The position numbers and the translations under genes are program-made. A model generated the notes under the pieces. It was not told the DNA's origin and made no database searches. It worked only from the letters and a program-made list of their open reading frames with translations. DNA of 64,000 nt from JACXTP01 sp963827905. Its GTDB lineage: Archaea; Thermoplasmatota; Thermoplasmata; Methanomassiliicoccales; UBA472. The first letter of the stretch is position 1. Each line of letters opens with the position of its first letter. This document shows, piece after piece, positions 45,101 through 55,432 of the stretch. The stretch is taken from positions 423,567-487,566 of the forward strand of contig CAWHCB010000007.1 in NCBI GenBank assembly GCA_963827905.1, in the 5' to 3' direction.

Positions 45101-48012
45101 TATGCCACTGGACGCAACGCCGTCATGGACGCCGATTTCAACGCCAGCGTGAACGACAACGTGATATCTGGTGATACCCTGTTCAGCGGCATCATTGTCA
45201 GGACCGGGGCCTATGCCTCGACCTCTGACCTGCGCGCCGACCTGCCTGACCACTCGATGGTCACCTTGGTAGCCAGCGTGGAAGTGCTGAGGAACCAGAT
45301 CGAGGGAGCCTTCGGCGGCATCAGCGTGGAGCACATTGCATCCGCGACCAATGCCATGTCCGAGGTGCATGACACCTACGACGCGACGATATCCGACAAC
45401 TCCGTCAGCGCATCCGTGTGGGGCATCTGGGCCTATGTGTCCGATTCCACTCACACCGAATCTCTGGCCGGCTCGCCGACCATGGATGGGGCGCAGAACA
45501 TCGTCATAACCGCCAATGATGTGAACGGAATGCAGGAAGCCTACGGCATCCAGGTCAGGCTGATGTCCGACTATGGGTACATGGGCAGCCTGACCGGCTC
45601 CGTGGACTTCACCGTGACCGACAACCAAGTGGTGTCGTGCGAGCAAGGCATCTATGTTGAGATGTACCCCGACCCGGCCCAGGACCAGAGCCTCCTGGTG
45701 CAGGACAACATATTGTCGGATTGCGTCAACAACGGCATCTATCGTCACCGGCGGCGTCGTCGACATAATCGGCAACACCTTGACCGACGGCAGCGGATAC
45801 GGCATCTACGTGCAGAACGCCCAGGGCAGCGTGGCGGACAACACCGTCAGCGGCTTCCCCTACAGCGGCATCCAAATCAACTACTGCTATGACATGGCGG
45901 TGACGGGCAATTCCATCACCGCCTGCGCGGCGGACGATGATTGGGGCATGTACCTCGTCAACGGGGAGAACCTCTCCGTCATCGGGAACAACATCGTGGG
46001 CAACTACCGCGGTCTGTACGCCATCTATCTGGATGGCTCGTCGATCTCCGGCAACAACATCACCGGCTCGACCTTCGAGGGCGTCGTCCTCTTCAAGCTC
46101 AGCGCCTGTCAGGTGGAGAACAACGTCATCAGCGACAACGGCGCCTACGGTGTGAACATCTACGGCGGGTATGACGTTGTGTTCGGTAACAACACCGTCT
46201 GGAACAACGAGGGCATCGGGGTCGACATTGACGCCGGTACCGAAGACCAGATCAGGATCTACAACGGCTGGTATGAGTACAACGACGGCTACGGCATCTA
46301 TGTCGAGGCCGAACCGTTCGCACCAGGCGATGATTGGTTCGGGGTCCAGTGGATCATCGACGGCGAGTCCCGCTTGACCTTCAACGAGGTCTACTACGAC
46401 GGCGACATGACGGTTAGGAGCGGTGGAGCGCTCTACCTGGACAGTCTCGACTGCTTCCAGCTACGTGGCTCCAGCGTCGACGGCACCGCCACCCTGCTCG
46501 TGGAGGAGGGAGGCATGTTGTGGATGCTTAACACCAACGTCGTGTCCGAGTATCTGACGACGACATATTCGAACCCATGTCCGCCCTGAGCGGTCCGGTG
46601 AGCAGCTACTATGAGTTCATCGTGTACGGCGTCCTACAGGCCATGGAATGCTCCATCCTGCACGCGGAGAGCATCTACCTAGGCCCGACCTCCGACGCCG
46701 AGCTGGTGGGCTGCCTGATAGCTAACTACGAACGGAGCGGCATCAACGTCGACGGTTGCAGCCCGACCATCTCCGAGTGCATCATCATCGGTGACTCGAT
46801 GGGAGAGCCAGGCGCAGAGGGCATCGTGATCGAGGGCGAGGACGCCTTCCCCCAGATCGTCGGTTGCCTCATCGTCGCCAACCGCCATGGTATCTACGCC
46901 AGGGACACGGACCTCGGAGCGGTGTACGACAACATCTTCCTCCTGAACCAGCAGGCCGGTATCTACGGCGAGGCGGTAGTCGGCAGGATCCACGACAACG
47001 TGTTCATGTTGAACAAGGTGGAGATCCTGCTCACCGACAGCAACGTCACCATATCGGACAACCAGATCGGGTGGGCCAAGATGATCGACGACCTGGCGCG
47101 AGTACGCTCCCTTCATCGAGCTGGTGGGACACCACTTGTTCGGACTGATGGAGAGCGGCGAGGACCTGATCGGCACCGAGGGCGACCTCTTGGACTCGGG
47201 ATGTTCGGTCTCGATGTCAGCCGACATGCTCGTCGGGCCACGTCGGAGTGATGGCCATGGGCTGCGAGCGCCTGGTCATGACGGGCAACTGGTATGGCAT
47301 GCTGTACCAGGCGGTCTATGTCATGGACTGCCCCGAGCTGATCTTCGGGGACAGGATCGCGCCGAGCAACCTGACCATACCCTACTACGTCGGTCTGAAC
47401 AGCAGCACCATGACCGTGCCCATCCAGTGCATCGAGGGACTGTACGCGGTGCGCAGCGATGTCAACCTGGTCAACGCCTACATCGAGGTGCTCGACGACG
47501 CGGTGGTGGTGCAGGACTGCACTGGTTCCGTCTTCAACTCGGTGTTGAAGGGCGGGGACAAGAACGTGCTGGTCGTGCCAAGCGCCCCAGCGGCCGGTGC
47601 GGAGGGCGGCGGCTTCGCAGTGAAGACCATCCTCAAGGTGCACGCCGAGGAGGACGACGGTGACAAGGTCACCGAGGCCAAGGTCTTGGTCCTTAACGCG
47701 CTCGGGGCTGAAGTGGCCCGGGGCGAGACCGACCTCAACGGCGACTTCGTTTGCACCGTCGTGTCGTACATGGTCACCGCCAACGGCAAGGACAGCAGCA
47801 TGAACCCCTACAAGGTGTCTGTCGAGTTCGACAACGGCAATGTCAGCAAGGAGGTCACCGCCGTCGACCCGTTGGACGGATCCTGGGAGACCTCCACGTC
47901 ACCAGTAACGGCGGATGCGGACAACACCTGGATCTTCGCGGGCGTATGCGTGCTGGCCATCGTCATCATCCTCATCGTCGTGGCATTGATCATGAGGAAG
48001 AAGAAGGCGTAA
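42152..48012 (+). CDS. giant membrane-anchored right-handed beta-helix surface protein, about seven frameshifts
   Basis: Frames join to about 1950 residues. The N-terminus has a signal anchor (MKRVFFLLGILALGMTVLLF), followed by long arrays of the N-N-x-I/V type that make right-handed beta-helices (NosD/PbH1-like): for example ISGNNITGSTFEGVVLFKLSACQ, VENNVISDNGAYGVNIYGGYD. Near the C-terminus are an Ig/CarboxypepD-like unit (EAKVLVLNALGAEVARGETDLNG), a membrane helix (WIFAGVCVLAIVIILIVVALI) and MRKKKA. Shifts fall near 42760, 43380, 44500, 45745, 46560, 47100 and 47240. Such proteins commonly bind or process sugars or form the surface layer; nothing catalytic is recognisable. The reading frames between breaks are long and uniform. 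Confidence 0.75.
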
Positions 48013-48113
48013 ACCACTTTCCAACCTTTTCCTTTTTTTTATTTTTTCCCATCTTAGCTAGAGCGCTCATAAAAGAGTTAAAGCACTAAGGCCATGTCCG
48101 CCCCGGTGCGGAG

Positions 48114-49414
48114 ATGAACTATTCAGAGCGTGCGCTGGCCATATTGAAAACGGCCGGCGCCAAGGAGGGGGACACCCTCTTGGTGCAGGGCAAGGACGAG
48201 GAGCAGAAGGGCGTGCTCATGCCCCATCACCAGTTCAGTGACCCGGACGTCATAGTGATCAAGCTGAAGAGCGGCTACAACGTCGGCATCCGATTGAACG
48301 AGGACGTGTCCGTAAAGGTGCAGGACCGGGCCGAGGAGAGAGCGAGACCAGCGCGCCATGCGAAGACCGACGCCGCACTCCCCACTGTGGCCATAATCGG
48401 CACCGGTGGGACCGATCGCCTCCTATGTCGACTACCGGACCGGGGCGGTGCATCCCGCCCTATCCGCGGACGACCTGATCGCTGCGGTCCCGGAGATATC
48501 CTCCATCTGCAATGTGCGCGCCAAGGTGTTCTATTCGATATTCAGCGAGAACATGGACTGCGCGGCCTGGGTCGGTCTGGCCCAGGCGATCGTCTCCGAG
48601 ATCGAGGCCGGGGCGGATGGGGTCATCGTGCCGCATGGCACGGACACCATGGGGTTCACCTCCGCCGCGCTCAGCTTCATGCTCGAAGGCTTGGACCGGC
48701 CAGTGGTCCTGGTGGGGGCGCAGCGCTCCTCCGACCGGCCCTCCTCCGATGCCTATACCAACCTGGTGGCGGCGGCCCGTTTCTGCGCCACGGCGGACGC
48801 CTCTGGCGTCTTCGTGCTCATGCACGAGGGCCCATCGGACACATCGGCCCTGGTCCACCTAGGCACCCGGGTGCGCAAGATGCACTCCAGCCGCAGGGAC
48901 GCCTTCCACAGCTTGAACGCGGCCCCGGTGGCGAAGGTCAGCTTCGAAGGGAGCGTGGAGTTCCTGGCGGATCATCCCGTCAGGGGGACCGCGGAGCTGG
49001 TCCTCAGGGAGCGCATGGAGCCCAAGGTGGCCTTGCTGCAGTTCTATCCAGGCATGGACCCCGAGAGCTTCTATGCCCTCATCATGGCGCACCGCGGGGT
49101 GGTGTTGGCGGGATCGGGGCTGGGCCACGTCTCGGCGAAGATGGTGGAGGTGTTGGCCAAGGCCGTGTCCAACGGTGTGGCCGTGGCCATGACCACCCAG
49201 TGCCTCCATGGGCAGGTCAATCTCAACGTCTATGCCACAGGCAGGGACCTCATCAACGCCGGCGTCGTGCCGTGCGGCGACATGCTCCCCGAGACCGCGC
49301 TGGTCAAGTTGATGTGGGTCCTTGGCCCAGACGACCGACGTCTCCGAGGTGGGGCGGCTCATGACCTCCGACCTGCGGGGCGAACTTTCCCCCAGGAGGG
49401 AGATAGATGGTTGA
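48114..49414 (+). CDS. gatD: glutamyl-tRNA(Gln) amidotransferase subunit D, frameshifted
   Basis: GatD releases ammonia from Gln or Asn for the archaeal Gln-tRNA pathway. The asparaginase-like core is present: GTGG with the catalytic Thr region then IASYVDYRTGAVHPA, VIVPHGTDTMGFTSAALSFML, VVLVGAQRSSDRPSSDA, and C-terminal MTTQCLHGQVNLNVYATGRDL. An N-terminal domain (residues 1-85) with GDTLLVQGKDEEQKGVLMPHH is typical. One extra base near 48414 and one lost near 49325 break the frame. Its TGA (49412-49414) overlaps the start of gatE. Confidence 0.92.
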
Positions 49415-51267
49415 GCGGGTGACGGTGGGGCTGGAGATCCACCAGCAACTTGACACGCACAAGCTCTTCTGCTCCTGCCCCTCCGACCTGGTGGAGGTCG
49501 AGGGCCCCACGCTGCACCGCCGGCTCCGACCGACGTACAGCGAGATGGGAGAGATCGACCGCGCCGCCCTGGCCCAGGCGGAGCGCCGCATGCACTTCCG
49601 CTACCAGTGCCCCCGGTCGCACTGCTGCCTGGTGGAGGCGGACGAGGAGCCGCCGCACGACGCCGACGCCGAGGCGATGGAGCTGACGCTCGCTGGTGGC
49701 GGCGATGACCTCGTCCCAGGTGGTGGACGAGATCCATTTCATGCGCAAGATCGTGATCGACGGCTCCAACACCACCGGCTTCCAGCGCACGGCGTTGGTG
49801 GCCACGGGCGGATTCATCGAGATGAACGGCAAGCGCATCTCCGTGCAATCCATCTGTCTGGAGGAGGACGCCGCCCGCAAGGTCGAGACCAAGGGCAGCG
49901 AGGTCACCTATCGCCTGGACCGCCTGGGCATACCGTTGATAGAGCTGGCCACCGGGCCGGACATGCACGACCCGGAGGAGGTGCGCGAGGTGGCGGCCCG
50001 CATCGGGTCCATCATGCGCGCCACCCGCAAGGTGAAGCGCGGTCTGGGCACCATCCGGGAGGACCTGAACGTCTCCATACCCGGGGGCGCCAGGGTCGAG
50101 GTCAAGGGGGTGCAGGACCTGCAGCTCCTGCCCACCTATGTGGAGCGGGAGATCGAACGGCAGTCCGGGCTGCTCCGGGTCCGGGACGAGCTCTTGGCCC
50201 GAAGCACGAAGCGACCTGATGGCCCCATCGTGGATTGTACCGATGCGCTCCGATCGTCCAAGTCGAAGGTAATCTCCAGCGCCCTGGGCAAGGGCGGGAA
50301 GGTCTTCGGGGCCTCCCTGCCCGGCTACGAAGGCCTGATGAAGAGCCAGGATGGTAAGCTACGCTTAGGGGCGGAGATGGCCCAGTATGCCCGCACCAGA
50401 GGAGTGGCCGGAATATTCCATTCCGACGAGCTCCCTGGGTATGGAATAACTCCGGAGGAGGTGGCAGCGGTTCGGCATCTTCTCGGCGTCGCCCCTGAGC
50501 GGGCCTTCGCCATATGCGCCGACGACCCCATGAAGGCAGAGCCGGCGCTGGCCATGGCGTTGCAACGCGCCGGAATGGCCTTCGATGGCGTGCCCGAGGA
50601 GACCAGGGACCCGTTGCCAGATGGCGGCACGACCTATAGCCGACCGCTGCCTGGCGCTGGACGCATGTACCCGGAGACCGATGTCAGGCCGATAACCATC
50701 TCCCCTCGGCTCTTGGCTGAATTGGCTGGCAACCTGCCGGAGCTCCCTGACGCCAAGGCGGCCCGGTTGGCCAAGGAGTACGGCATCCATGAGCAGCAGG
50801 CCCGCCAGATCGTGCGGGAAGGCCATGAGGACCTCTTCGAGGAATTGGCCAAGGGCGGGCAGGCCCAAGTGGCGGCCCGCACCTTCCTCAACACCTATCC
50901 CGCCTTGGAGAAGGAAGGGGTGAGCACCGACGCGCTGAGCGACGCCCAGGTCCGGAAGGCCTTCGAGGCCTTGAACCGGGGGCGGTTCGCCAAGGAGGCG
51001 CTCCCGGACGTGCTGAGGCACATGGCCCAGGGCAAGGACCTGGACACGGCGGTCGAAGAGCTCGGCCTGGGCAAGGTGGACGGCGACGAGGCCGCCGCCA
51101 TCGTGGACGCCATCATCGCCGAGCGAGCGGCGTTCGTGCGCGAGAAGGGCATGGGGGCGGTCGGACCGCTCATGGCCCCGGTCATGGCCCAGCTCAAAGG
51201 GAAGGTCGAGGGCAAGGCGGCCAGCGATCTGCTCAGAAGTAGGATCGAGGCCTTCTTGGCCCGCTGA
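49407..51267 (+). CDS. gatE: glutamyl-tRNA(Gln) amidotransferase subunit E, one frameshift
   Basis: GatE binds Glu-tRNA(Gln) and converts it to Gln-tRNA with ammonia from GatD. TVGLEIHQQLDTHKLFCSCPS is the signature start; DGSNTTGFQRTALVATGG, LELATGPD-like LIELATGPDMHDPEEVRE and RLGLGTIREDLN-like RGLGTIREDLNVSIP follow, then a GAD-type insert and a helical YqeY-like tail. A frame break near 49690 separates the first 95 residues. The end overlaps the convergent methyltransferase by 35 bases. Confidence 0.93.
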
Positions 51268-51829
51268 TGCGCAGCTCGAGCACCTTCAGCTCCTCGAAGA
51301 ATAGCCGCATGGAGGCCAGCTCCCGCACCTTAAAGCCCTTGAGCACCTTGTCCAGTGCCCCCTTCTGCATCAGGGATGAGACCACCACCACCACGCGACC
51401 GCCATCGGCCAGATGCCCGTCCGTCTGTTCCAGGAAGCGGTGCAGCGTTTCCGTTCCGGTCGGCCCGCCGGCCCAGGAAAGGTCCTGCATCTGGTCCGCC
51501 TTGCCTCGAAGATAGGGCGGATTGAAGACCATCAGGTCGAAGGTGCCCGGCACCATCTGGAAAAGGTCCGACTCCATGACGTTGATGAGCAGGTCGTTGC
51601 GCGACGCGTTGTGCTTGGTGCACTCCACCGCCTTGGGGTTGATGTCCACGCAGGTCACCTTCGCTCCAAGCTTCGCCATGTGCAGGGAGACTATGCCCGT
51701 GCCGCAACCCATCTCCAGCACGCGCTCGTCCCTGACCACCTCCAGCGCGTTTATGAGCAGCCAGGTGTCCTCGGAGGGACCATATACCTCCTCGCAGGGC
51801 CTTATCAGGATATCTTGGTCGATCTGCAT
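51233..51829 (-). CDS. HemK/PrmC-type N5-glutamine methyltransferase (Mtq2-like)
   Basis: A 198-residue class I SAM-dependent enzyme. VLEMGCGTGIVSLHMAK is the SAM-binding motif, VTCVDINPKAV the second and VFNPPY the catalytic NPPY. The compact length and start (PCEEVYGPSEDTWLL) match the Mtq2/HemK2 group, which methylates the GGQ glutamine of class I release factors and of other substrates with a Trm112 partner. Specificity for aRF1 is inferred. Trm112 is not in this window. Confidence 0.85.
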   Translation of the reverse strand: MQIDQDILIRPCEEVYGPSEDTWLLINALEVVRDERVLEMGCGTGIVSLHMAKLGAKVTCVDINPKAVECTKHNASRNDLLINVMESDLFQMVPGTFDLMVFNPPYLRGKADQMQDLSWAGGPTGTETLHRFLEQTDGHLADGGRVVVVVSSLMQKGALDKVLKGFKVRELASMRLFFEELKVLELRISGPRRPRSYF

Positions 51830-51964
51830 CCCATCCCACCTAGGACGACAACGATGCGCCCGGGGATAAGCTTGGCGATGACGATCGGAGGTCTGAGCCG
51901 TTGCCTCCGACGGACGAACGGGAATTCCCTTTATAGCGGAGCAAAGATTCGGCCTGCGGAGACC

Positions 51965-52852
51965 GTGGACGTATACACCGTTGTCGTGGTGGCGCTGATA
52001 ATCGCCACCGCCCTGTTGGGCCTGCTTAAGCGATTCAGCTACGTGCAGGTGCTTATAATCGGTATGCTGGGCATATACTTCGTCCAGTTCTTCGACGCCA
52101 TGTGGGGCCCGGACCTGGTCATCGAGCAGCTATCTTTCCGGCCGAGATACCTCAGCAGCGGGGAGAGCCTGTACACCCTCTTCACCTACATGTTCATCCA
52201 CGGCAGCTTGGCCCACATCGTGTTCAACATCCTCTTCCTTTTCCTGATCGGTTCCCAGTTGGAGATCCGGGTCGGCAAGAAGAGGTTGATCATATTCTAC
52301 TACGTGGCCGGTCTGGTGGCCGTCCTCACCGAGGCGGCGATCCTCGGGCTGGACAGCGGCACCCTGGTGCTCGGGGCCTCGGGGGCTATCGCCGGTACCA
52401 TGGGCGCCATGCTCTGGCTCTACCCCCGGGACAAGATCCCCATGTTCCTCGGGCCGATATTCCTGCCCCGCGTCTCCGTGGCCCTGTCGGTGCTGGTGTG
52501 GTTGGCGGTCCAGCTGTTCCTCGACCTCATGCCCGGCATGGGGGGCGGGGTGGCCTACTCCGCCCACCTGGGCGGTTTCGTCACCGGTCTGGCCCTGGCG
52601 GCCGTGCTGCCCAAGGCGGTCAGGAAGGACAAGGTGGAAGCGATGGACGTGGAGTCGTTGAGGCCCCTGGCCACCACGCCGCTGTTGCAAAAGGACTTGG
52701 AGCTCATCGCCAGCGAGACCGAGCCAGCGGTGCGACAGGCCTGGCTCGAGCACTTCGCCAAGCACGCCACCTGCCCCCGATGCGGCTCCCATCTCGAGCT
52801 CAAGGGGAACAAACTTAAGTGCAAATGCGGCTTCGAAGTGCAGGGCAAATGA
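51965..52852 (+). CDS. rhomboid-family intramembrane serine protease with C-terminal zinc ribbon
   Basis: A seven-helix membrane protein of 295 residues. The catalytic Ser lies in LVLGASGAIAGTMGAML and the His in YSAHLGGFVTG; an early loop FTYMFIHGSLAHIVFN carries the oxyanion-stabilising His/Asn. A soluble tail ends in a zinc ribbon CPRCGSHLELKGNKLKCKCG. I start at the GTG at 51965, close to a TTTATA box (51933-51938), so the mRNA is nearly leaderless; the longer open frame to the left is noncoding. The stop overlaps the next gene by 4 bases. Confidence 0.85.
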   Translation: MDVYTVVVVALIIATALLGLLKRFSYVQVLIIGMLGIYFVQFFDAMWGPDLVIEQLSFRPRYLSSGESLYTLFTYMFIHGSLAHIVFNILFLFLIGSQLEIRVGKKRLIIFYYVAGLVAVLTEAAILGLDSGTLVLGASGAIAGTMGAMLWLYPRDKIPMFLGPIFLPRVSVALSVLVWLAVQLFLDLMPGMGGGVAYSAHLGGFVTGLALAAVLPKAVRKDKVEAMDVESLRPLATTPLLQKDLELIASETEPAVRQAWLEHFAKHATCPRCGSHLELKGNKLKCKCGFEVQGK

Positions 52853-53427
52853 GAGGCATAAGGGTCGATGTGCTCTGCGAAGGCAGCATTCTCCGACGCG
52901 GTCAGACGATAGTGGAGGCGCACTCCTCCTGCACCTTGATCACAGGCAACGAGCACCTCATCGTGGTCGACACCGGCGACAACCAGTATCGGCGTCGGCT
53001 AATGGAGGCCATATACGCCCACGGGCACCGACCGGAGGAGGTGGACCTGGTGGTGAACACCCATCTTCACTACGACCATTGCTCCAACAACGACCTGTTC
53101 CCCCAGGCCAAGGTCATCGCCCATGCGCTGGAAGGCGCGGAGGAGGGCTTCGTGCTCATGCAAGGAGACATGATGATGGTGGAGGACGGCATCCGATTGG
53201 TGCACACCCCCGGGCACAGTCCAGGCGCCATCAGCGCCTTCGTGGAGGCGGACCGCCGGGTGGTGGCGGCCGGGGACGCCATCCCCACCTACGAGAACGT
53301 GAGGAAATGGGTGCCCCCCGGCGTGGTCACGGACCCCGAGGCCGCCCTCCGCTCCATGGAGCGCATCATCCAGTGGGCCGAGGTGGTCGTGCCTGGGCAC
53401 GGCGGGGCCTTCGATGTGTCCCATTGA
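52849..53427 (+). CDS. metallo-beta-lactamase superfamily hydrolase
   Basis: A compact 192-residue MBL fold protein. THLHYDHCSNN is the HxHxDH zinc motif, TPGHSPGAIS carries the next His, VVAAGDAIPTYENV the bridging Asp and VVPGHGGAF the last His. Substrate cannot be told: the fold covers thioesters, lactones and nucleic acids. It begins at the ATG overlapping the rhomboid stop (ATGA), which suggests coupled translation. Confidence 0.85.
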   Translation: MRGIRVDVLCEGSILRRGQTIVEAHSSCTLITGNEHLIVVDTGDNQYRRRLMEAIYAHGHRPEEVDLVVNTHLHYDHCSNNDLFPQAKVIAHALEGAEEGFVLMQGDMMMVEDGIRLVHTPGHSPGAISAFVEADRRVVAAGDAIPTYENVRKWVPPGVVTDPEAALRSMERIIQWAEVVVPGHGGAFDVSH

Positions 53428-53471
53428 AACCATTTAATCCTATGAGCGTTTATGATTGAGGGAGTGATGAA

Positions 53472-54071
53472 ATGAACGTACCCAACGCCCTACAGCTGCA
53501 ATGCGACGAATGCCATGAGGTGACCATGCACGAGGTCCTCCGCGGCCGCATCGGCAAAGGGCAGGAGGTCATCGAGGCCACCGTGAAGTGCCTGGAGTGT
53601 GGTAAGGTGAGCACCACCGTGGTGCGGGAGGCCAAGGGCATCAAGGTGCCCATCATCGTCAGCGAAATGGGGAGCTCCCATCGTCATGAGCTGGAGCTGG
53701 GCGAGGACGAGGAGCTGGCAGTGGACGACGAGCTGCTGGTGGAGGACCTGCCGGTGATCGTGAGCTCGATCGAGGTGGGCGAACGCCGGGTGCGTCGGGC
53801 GGCGGTGAAGCACATCTCCACCATCTGGGCCAAGCGCTTCGACAAGGTGCGGGTGCGGGTCGCCATCAACAAGGTGCACAAGACCATATCGGTGGACCTG
53901 GAGGCCACCCCGGACGAGGAGTTCTTCGTGGACGACCTCATGACCATTGGCCGGGAGGAAGTGGTCATCCATTACATCAAGACCAAGGACGGCATGGTGA
54001 GGCGAGGTTCGGTGCCGGCCCGGGATATCGTGCGCATCTATGCCAAGGCGGCGAGGCGCACCTATTCTTAG
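53472..54071 (+). CDS. HVO_0476-family zinc-finger protein (COG1326-like)
   Basis: A 199-residue archaeal protein. The N-terminus has a zinc ribbon (CDECHEVTMHEVLRG..VKCLECGKVSTTVV) and the rest is a basic/acidic beta-rich region (RVRRAAVKHISTIWAKRFDKVRVRV). It matches the architecture of the uncharacterised archaeal zinc-finger family typified by HVO_0476. A translation or RNA role is only guessed. It lies 4 bases before pcm. Confidence 0.75.
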   Translation: MNVPNALQLQCDECHEVTMHEVLRGRIGKGQEVIEATVKCLECGKVSTTVVREAKGIKVPIIVSEMGSSHRHELELGEDEELAVDDELLVEDLPVIVSSIEVGERRVRRAAVKHISTIWAKRFDKVRVRVAINKVHKTISVDLEATPDEEFFVDDLMTIGREEVVIHYIKTKDGMVRRGSVPARDIVRIYAKAARRTYS

Positions 54072-54075
54072 GGAC

Positions 54076-54735
54076 ATGGACGCTGTACAGCAACGAAAGG
54101 GCATGGTGGCCCGCCTGCGGGACCGAGGTTATCTTACCTCGGAGAGGGCCATCGAGGCCATGCTCAAGGTCCCCCGCCATCTTTTCATGCCCCAGGACAT
54201 ACGAGACCAGGCCTATGAGGACCGGCCCCAATACATCGGTTGCGGTCAGACCATCTCCGCCCCGCACATGGTGGCGATAATGGTCGAGGCCCTGGAGGTA
54301 GAGCCGGGGATGAAGGTGCTGGAGGTGGGCGCGGGCTCAGGCTATCACGCCGCCGTCCTGGCCGAGATGGTGCGCCCCGGTGGGGCGGTGTTCGCGGTGG
54401 AGCGGGTGCCAGAGCTGGTGCGCGGGGCCAAGTTGAACCTGGCATCGGCAGGGTATGATGATGTTACGGTGCTGCTTTCCGATGGAACCATGGGACTGAG
54501 CGAGGAGGCGCCCTTCGACCGCATCTCGGTGGCCGCCGCGGCGCCATCCGTGCCAAGGCCTCTGATGGACCAGTTGGCGGAGGGCGGGATACTTCTGGTC
54601 CCGGTCGGGGGCCGGGGGCACCAGCAACTGATCCGGATGGAGAGGAAGGGCGAAAAGTACTCAAGCGTCGATCTGGGCAGCGTGGTCTTCGTGCCGCTCA
54701 TCGGCGAGCACGGCCACCCCGACCACCAAGGATGA
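54076..54735 (+). CDS. pcm: protein-L-isoaspartate O-methyltransferase
   Basis: Pcm methylates isoaspartyl residues to start their repair. Family motifs: PRHLFMP near the start, CGQTISAPHMVAIMVEALEV, the SAM site VLEVGAGSGYHAAVLAEM, and AEGGILLVPVGGRGHQQLI. I start at the ATG at 54076, just after the preceding stop; the longer frame overlaps that gene. The 3' end overlaps the convergent HAD gene by 38 bases. Confidence 0.93.
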   Translation: MDAVQQRKGMVARLRDRGYLTSERAIEAMLKVPRHLFMPQDIRDQAYEDRPQYIGCGQTISAPHMVAIMVEALEVEPGMKVLEVGAGSGYHAAVLAEMVRPGGAVFAVERVPELVRGAKLNLASAGYDDVTVLLSDGTMGLSEEAPFDRISVAAAAPSVPRPLMDQLAEGGILLVPVGGRGHQQLIRMERKGEKYSSVDLGSVVFVPLIGEHGHPDHQG

Positions 54736-55378
54736 GCGGGAGGACGAGGCGCAGGTCACGTTCGCGCACCACGTGGTCCGCCTTCTCCGTGACATAGTCG
54801 TCGATGGGGTTGAAGGCGATGCTAAGGGCGGAGAGCTCGAACATGGACACATCGATGAAGCTGTCGCCGATGCTGACCGTGCGCTCTGGCGCTATGCCGA
54901 ACTCCCGTTGGAAACGTTCCAGGGCGGCATGCTTGCTCTTGAGCCACACCTTCAAGGTACCGTTGCCCGTCAGTATGCCGTCCTGGTCGCACTCGAAGCC
55001 GTTGGCGGCGTAATCGTCGAACCCATATGTCTCCGCCAATCTCCCCGCCACCATGTCCAGGCCGCCGCTGACGATGACGCATTTCATGCCCTGTCCCTTG
55101 AGCTCCTGGAGGGTCTCGGACAGGCCGTTCATCAATGGCAAGGGCTCGAGGATCTGCGCCATGTCGCTTCGGTTAAGGTCCGGCTTCTTCCCGACCCAGA
55201 GCGAGATGTCCCGGCGCATGAACTCCATGTCGTCGATCTCATCGCGCAGGAAGGCGTCGACCGAGGCCCGGTTGCCCACGCCGAAATGGTCATGCACCCA
55301 GGTCCAGGTGGAGGGGTAGTCGATGAGCACCCCGTCCATGTCGAACGCCACCAGGTCGAATTCGCGCCGCTCGGGCAT
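54698..55378 (-). CDS. HAD-family phosphatase, phosphoserine phosphatase-like
   Basis: A 226-residue HAD hydrolase. Motif I FDMDGVLID holds the nucleophile Asp and acid/base Asp, motif II is IVSGG, and motif III/IV is SIGDSFIDVSMFE. The cap insert between motifs I and II (SLWVGKKPDL) and the ANGFECDQDGILTGNG segment resemble SerB, but the D-M-D-G-V-L variant makes other substrates possible. The ATG at 55378 is about 28 bases from a shared TATA element, so the mRNA is leaderless. Confidence 0.78.
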   Translation of the reverse strand: MPERREFDLVAFDMDGVLIDYPSTWTWVHDHFGVGNRASVDAFLRDEIDDMEFMRRDISLWVGKKPDLNRSDMAQILEPLPLMNGLSETLQELKGQGMKCVIVSGGLDMVAGRLAETYGFDDYAANGFECDQDGILTGNGTLKVWLKSKHAALERFQREFGIAPERTVSIGDSFIDVSMFELSALSIAFNPIDDYVTEKADHVVRERDLRLVLPLILGGRGGRARR

Positions 55379-55400
55379 CAGGGGGTGCGAGAGGGCAAAG

Positions 55401-55412
55401 GGTATAATAACG
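55401..55412. promoter_or_regulatory. shared divergent TATA element
   Basis: GGTATAATAACG can be read as a TATA box on both strands. It lies about 28 bases from the leaderless HAD ATG (55378) and about 27 bases from the leaderless TraB ATG (55433). Confidence 0.55.
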
Positions 55413-55432
55413 TTACTTGCCATCGCAAGGCG

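Noticed and set aside
45000..47000. CRISPR or DNA-level tandem repeat in the beta-helix gene
   Set aside because: The repetition is at protein level only (beta-helix turns); no regularly spaced identical DNA repeats are visible.
51413..51964. Long N-terminal extension of the rhomboid
   Set aside because: It is antisense to the HemK-like methylase, and a TATA box sits inside it just before the GTG at 51965.
54773..55432. Long N-terminal extension of the TraB protein
   Set aside because: It is antisense to the HAD gene and lies upstream of the TATA element; the ATG at 55433 fits a leaderless start.
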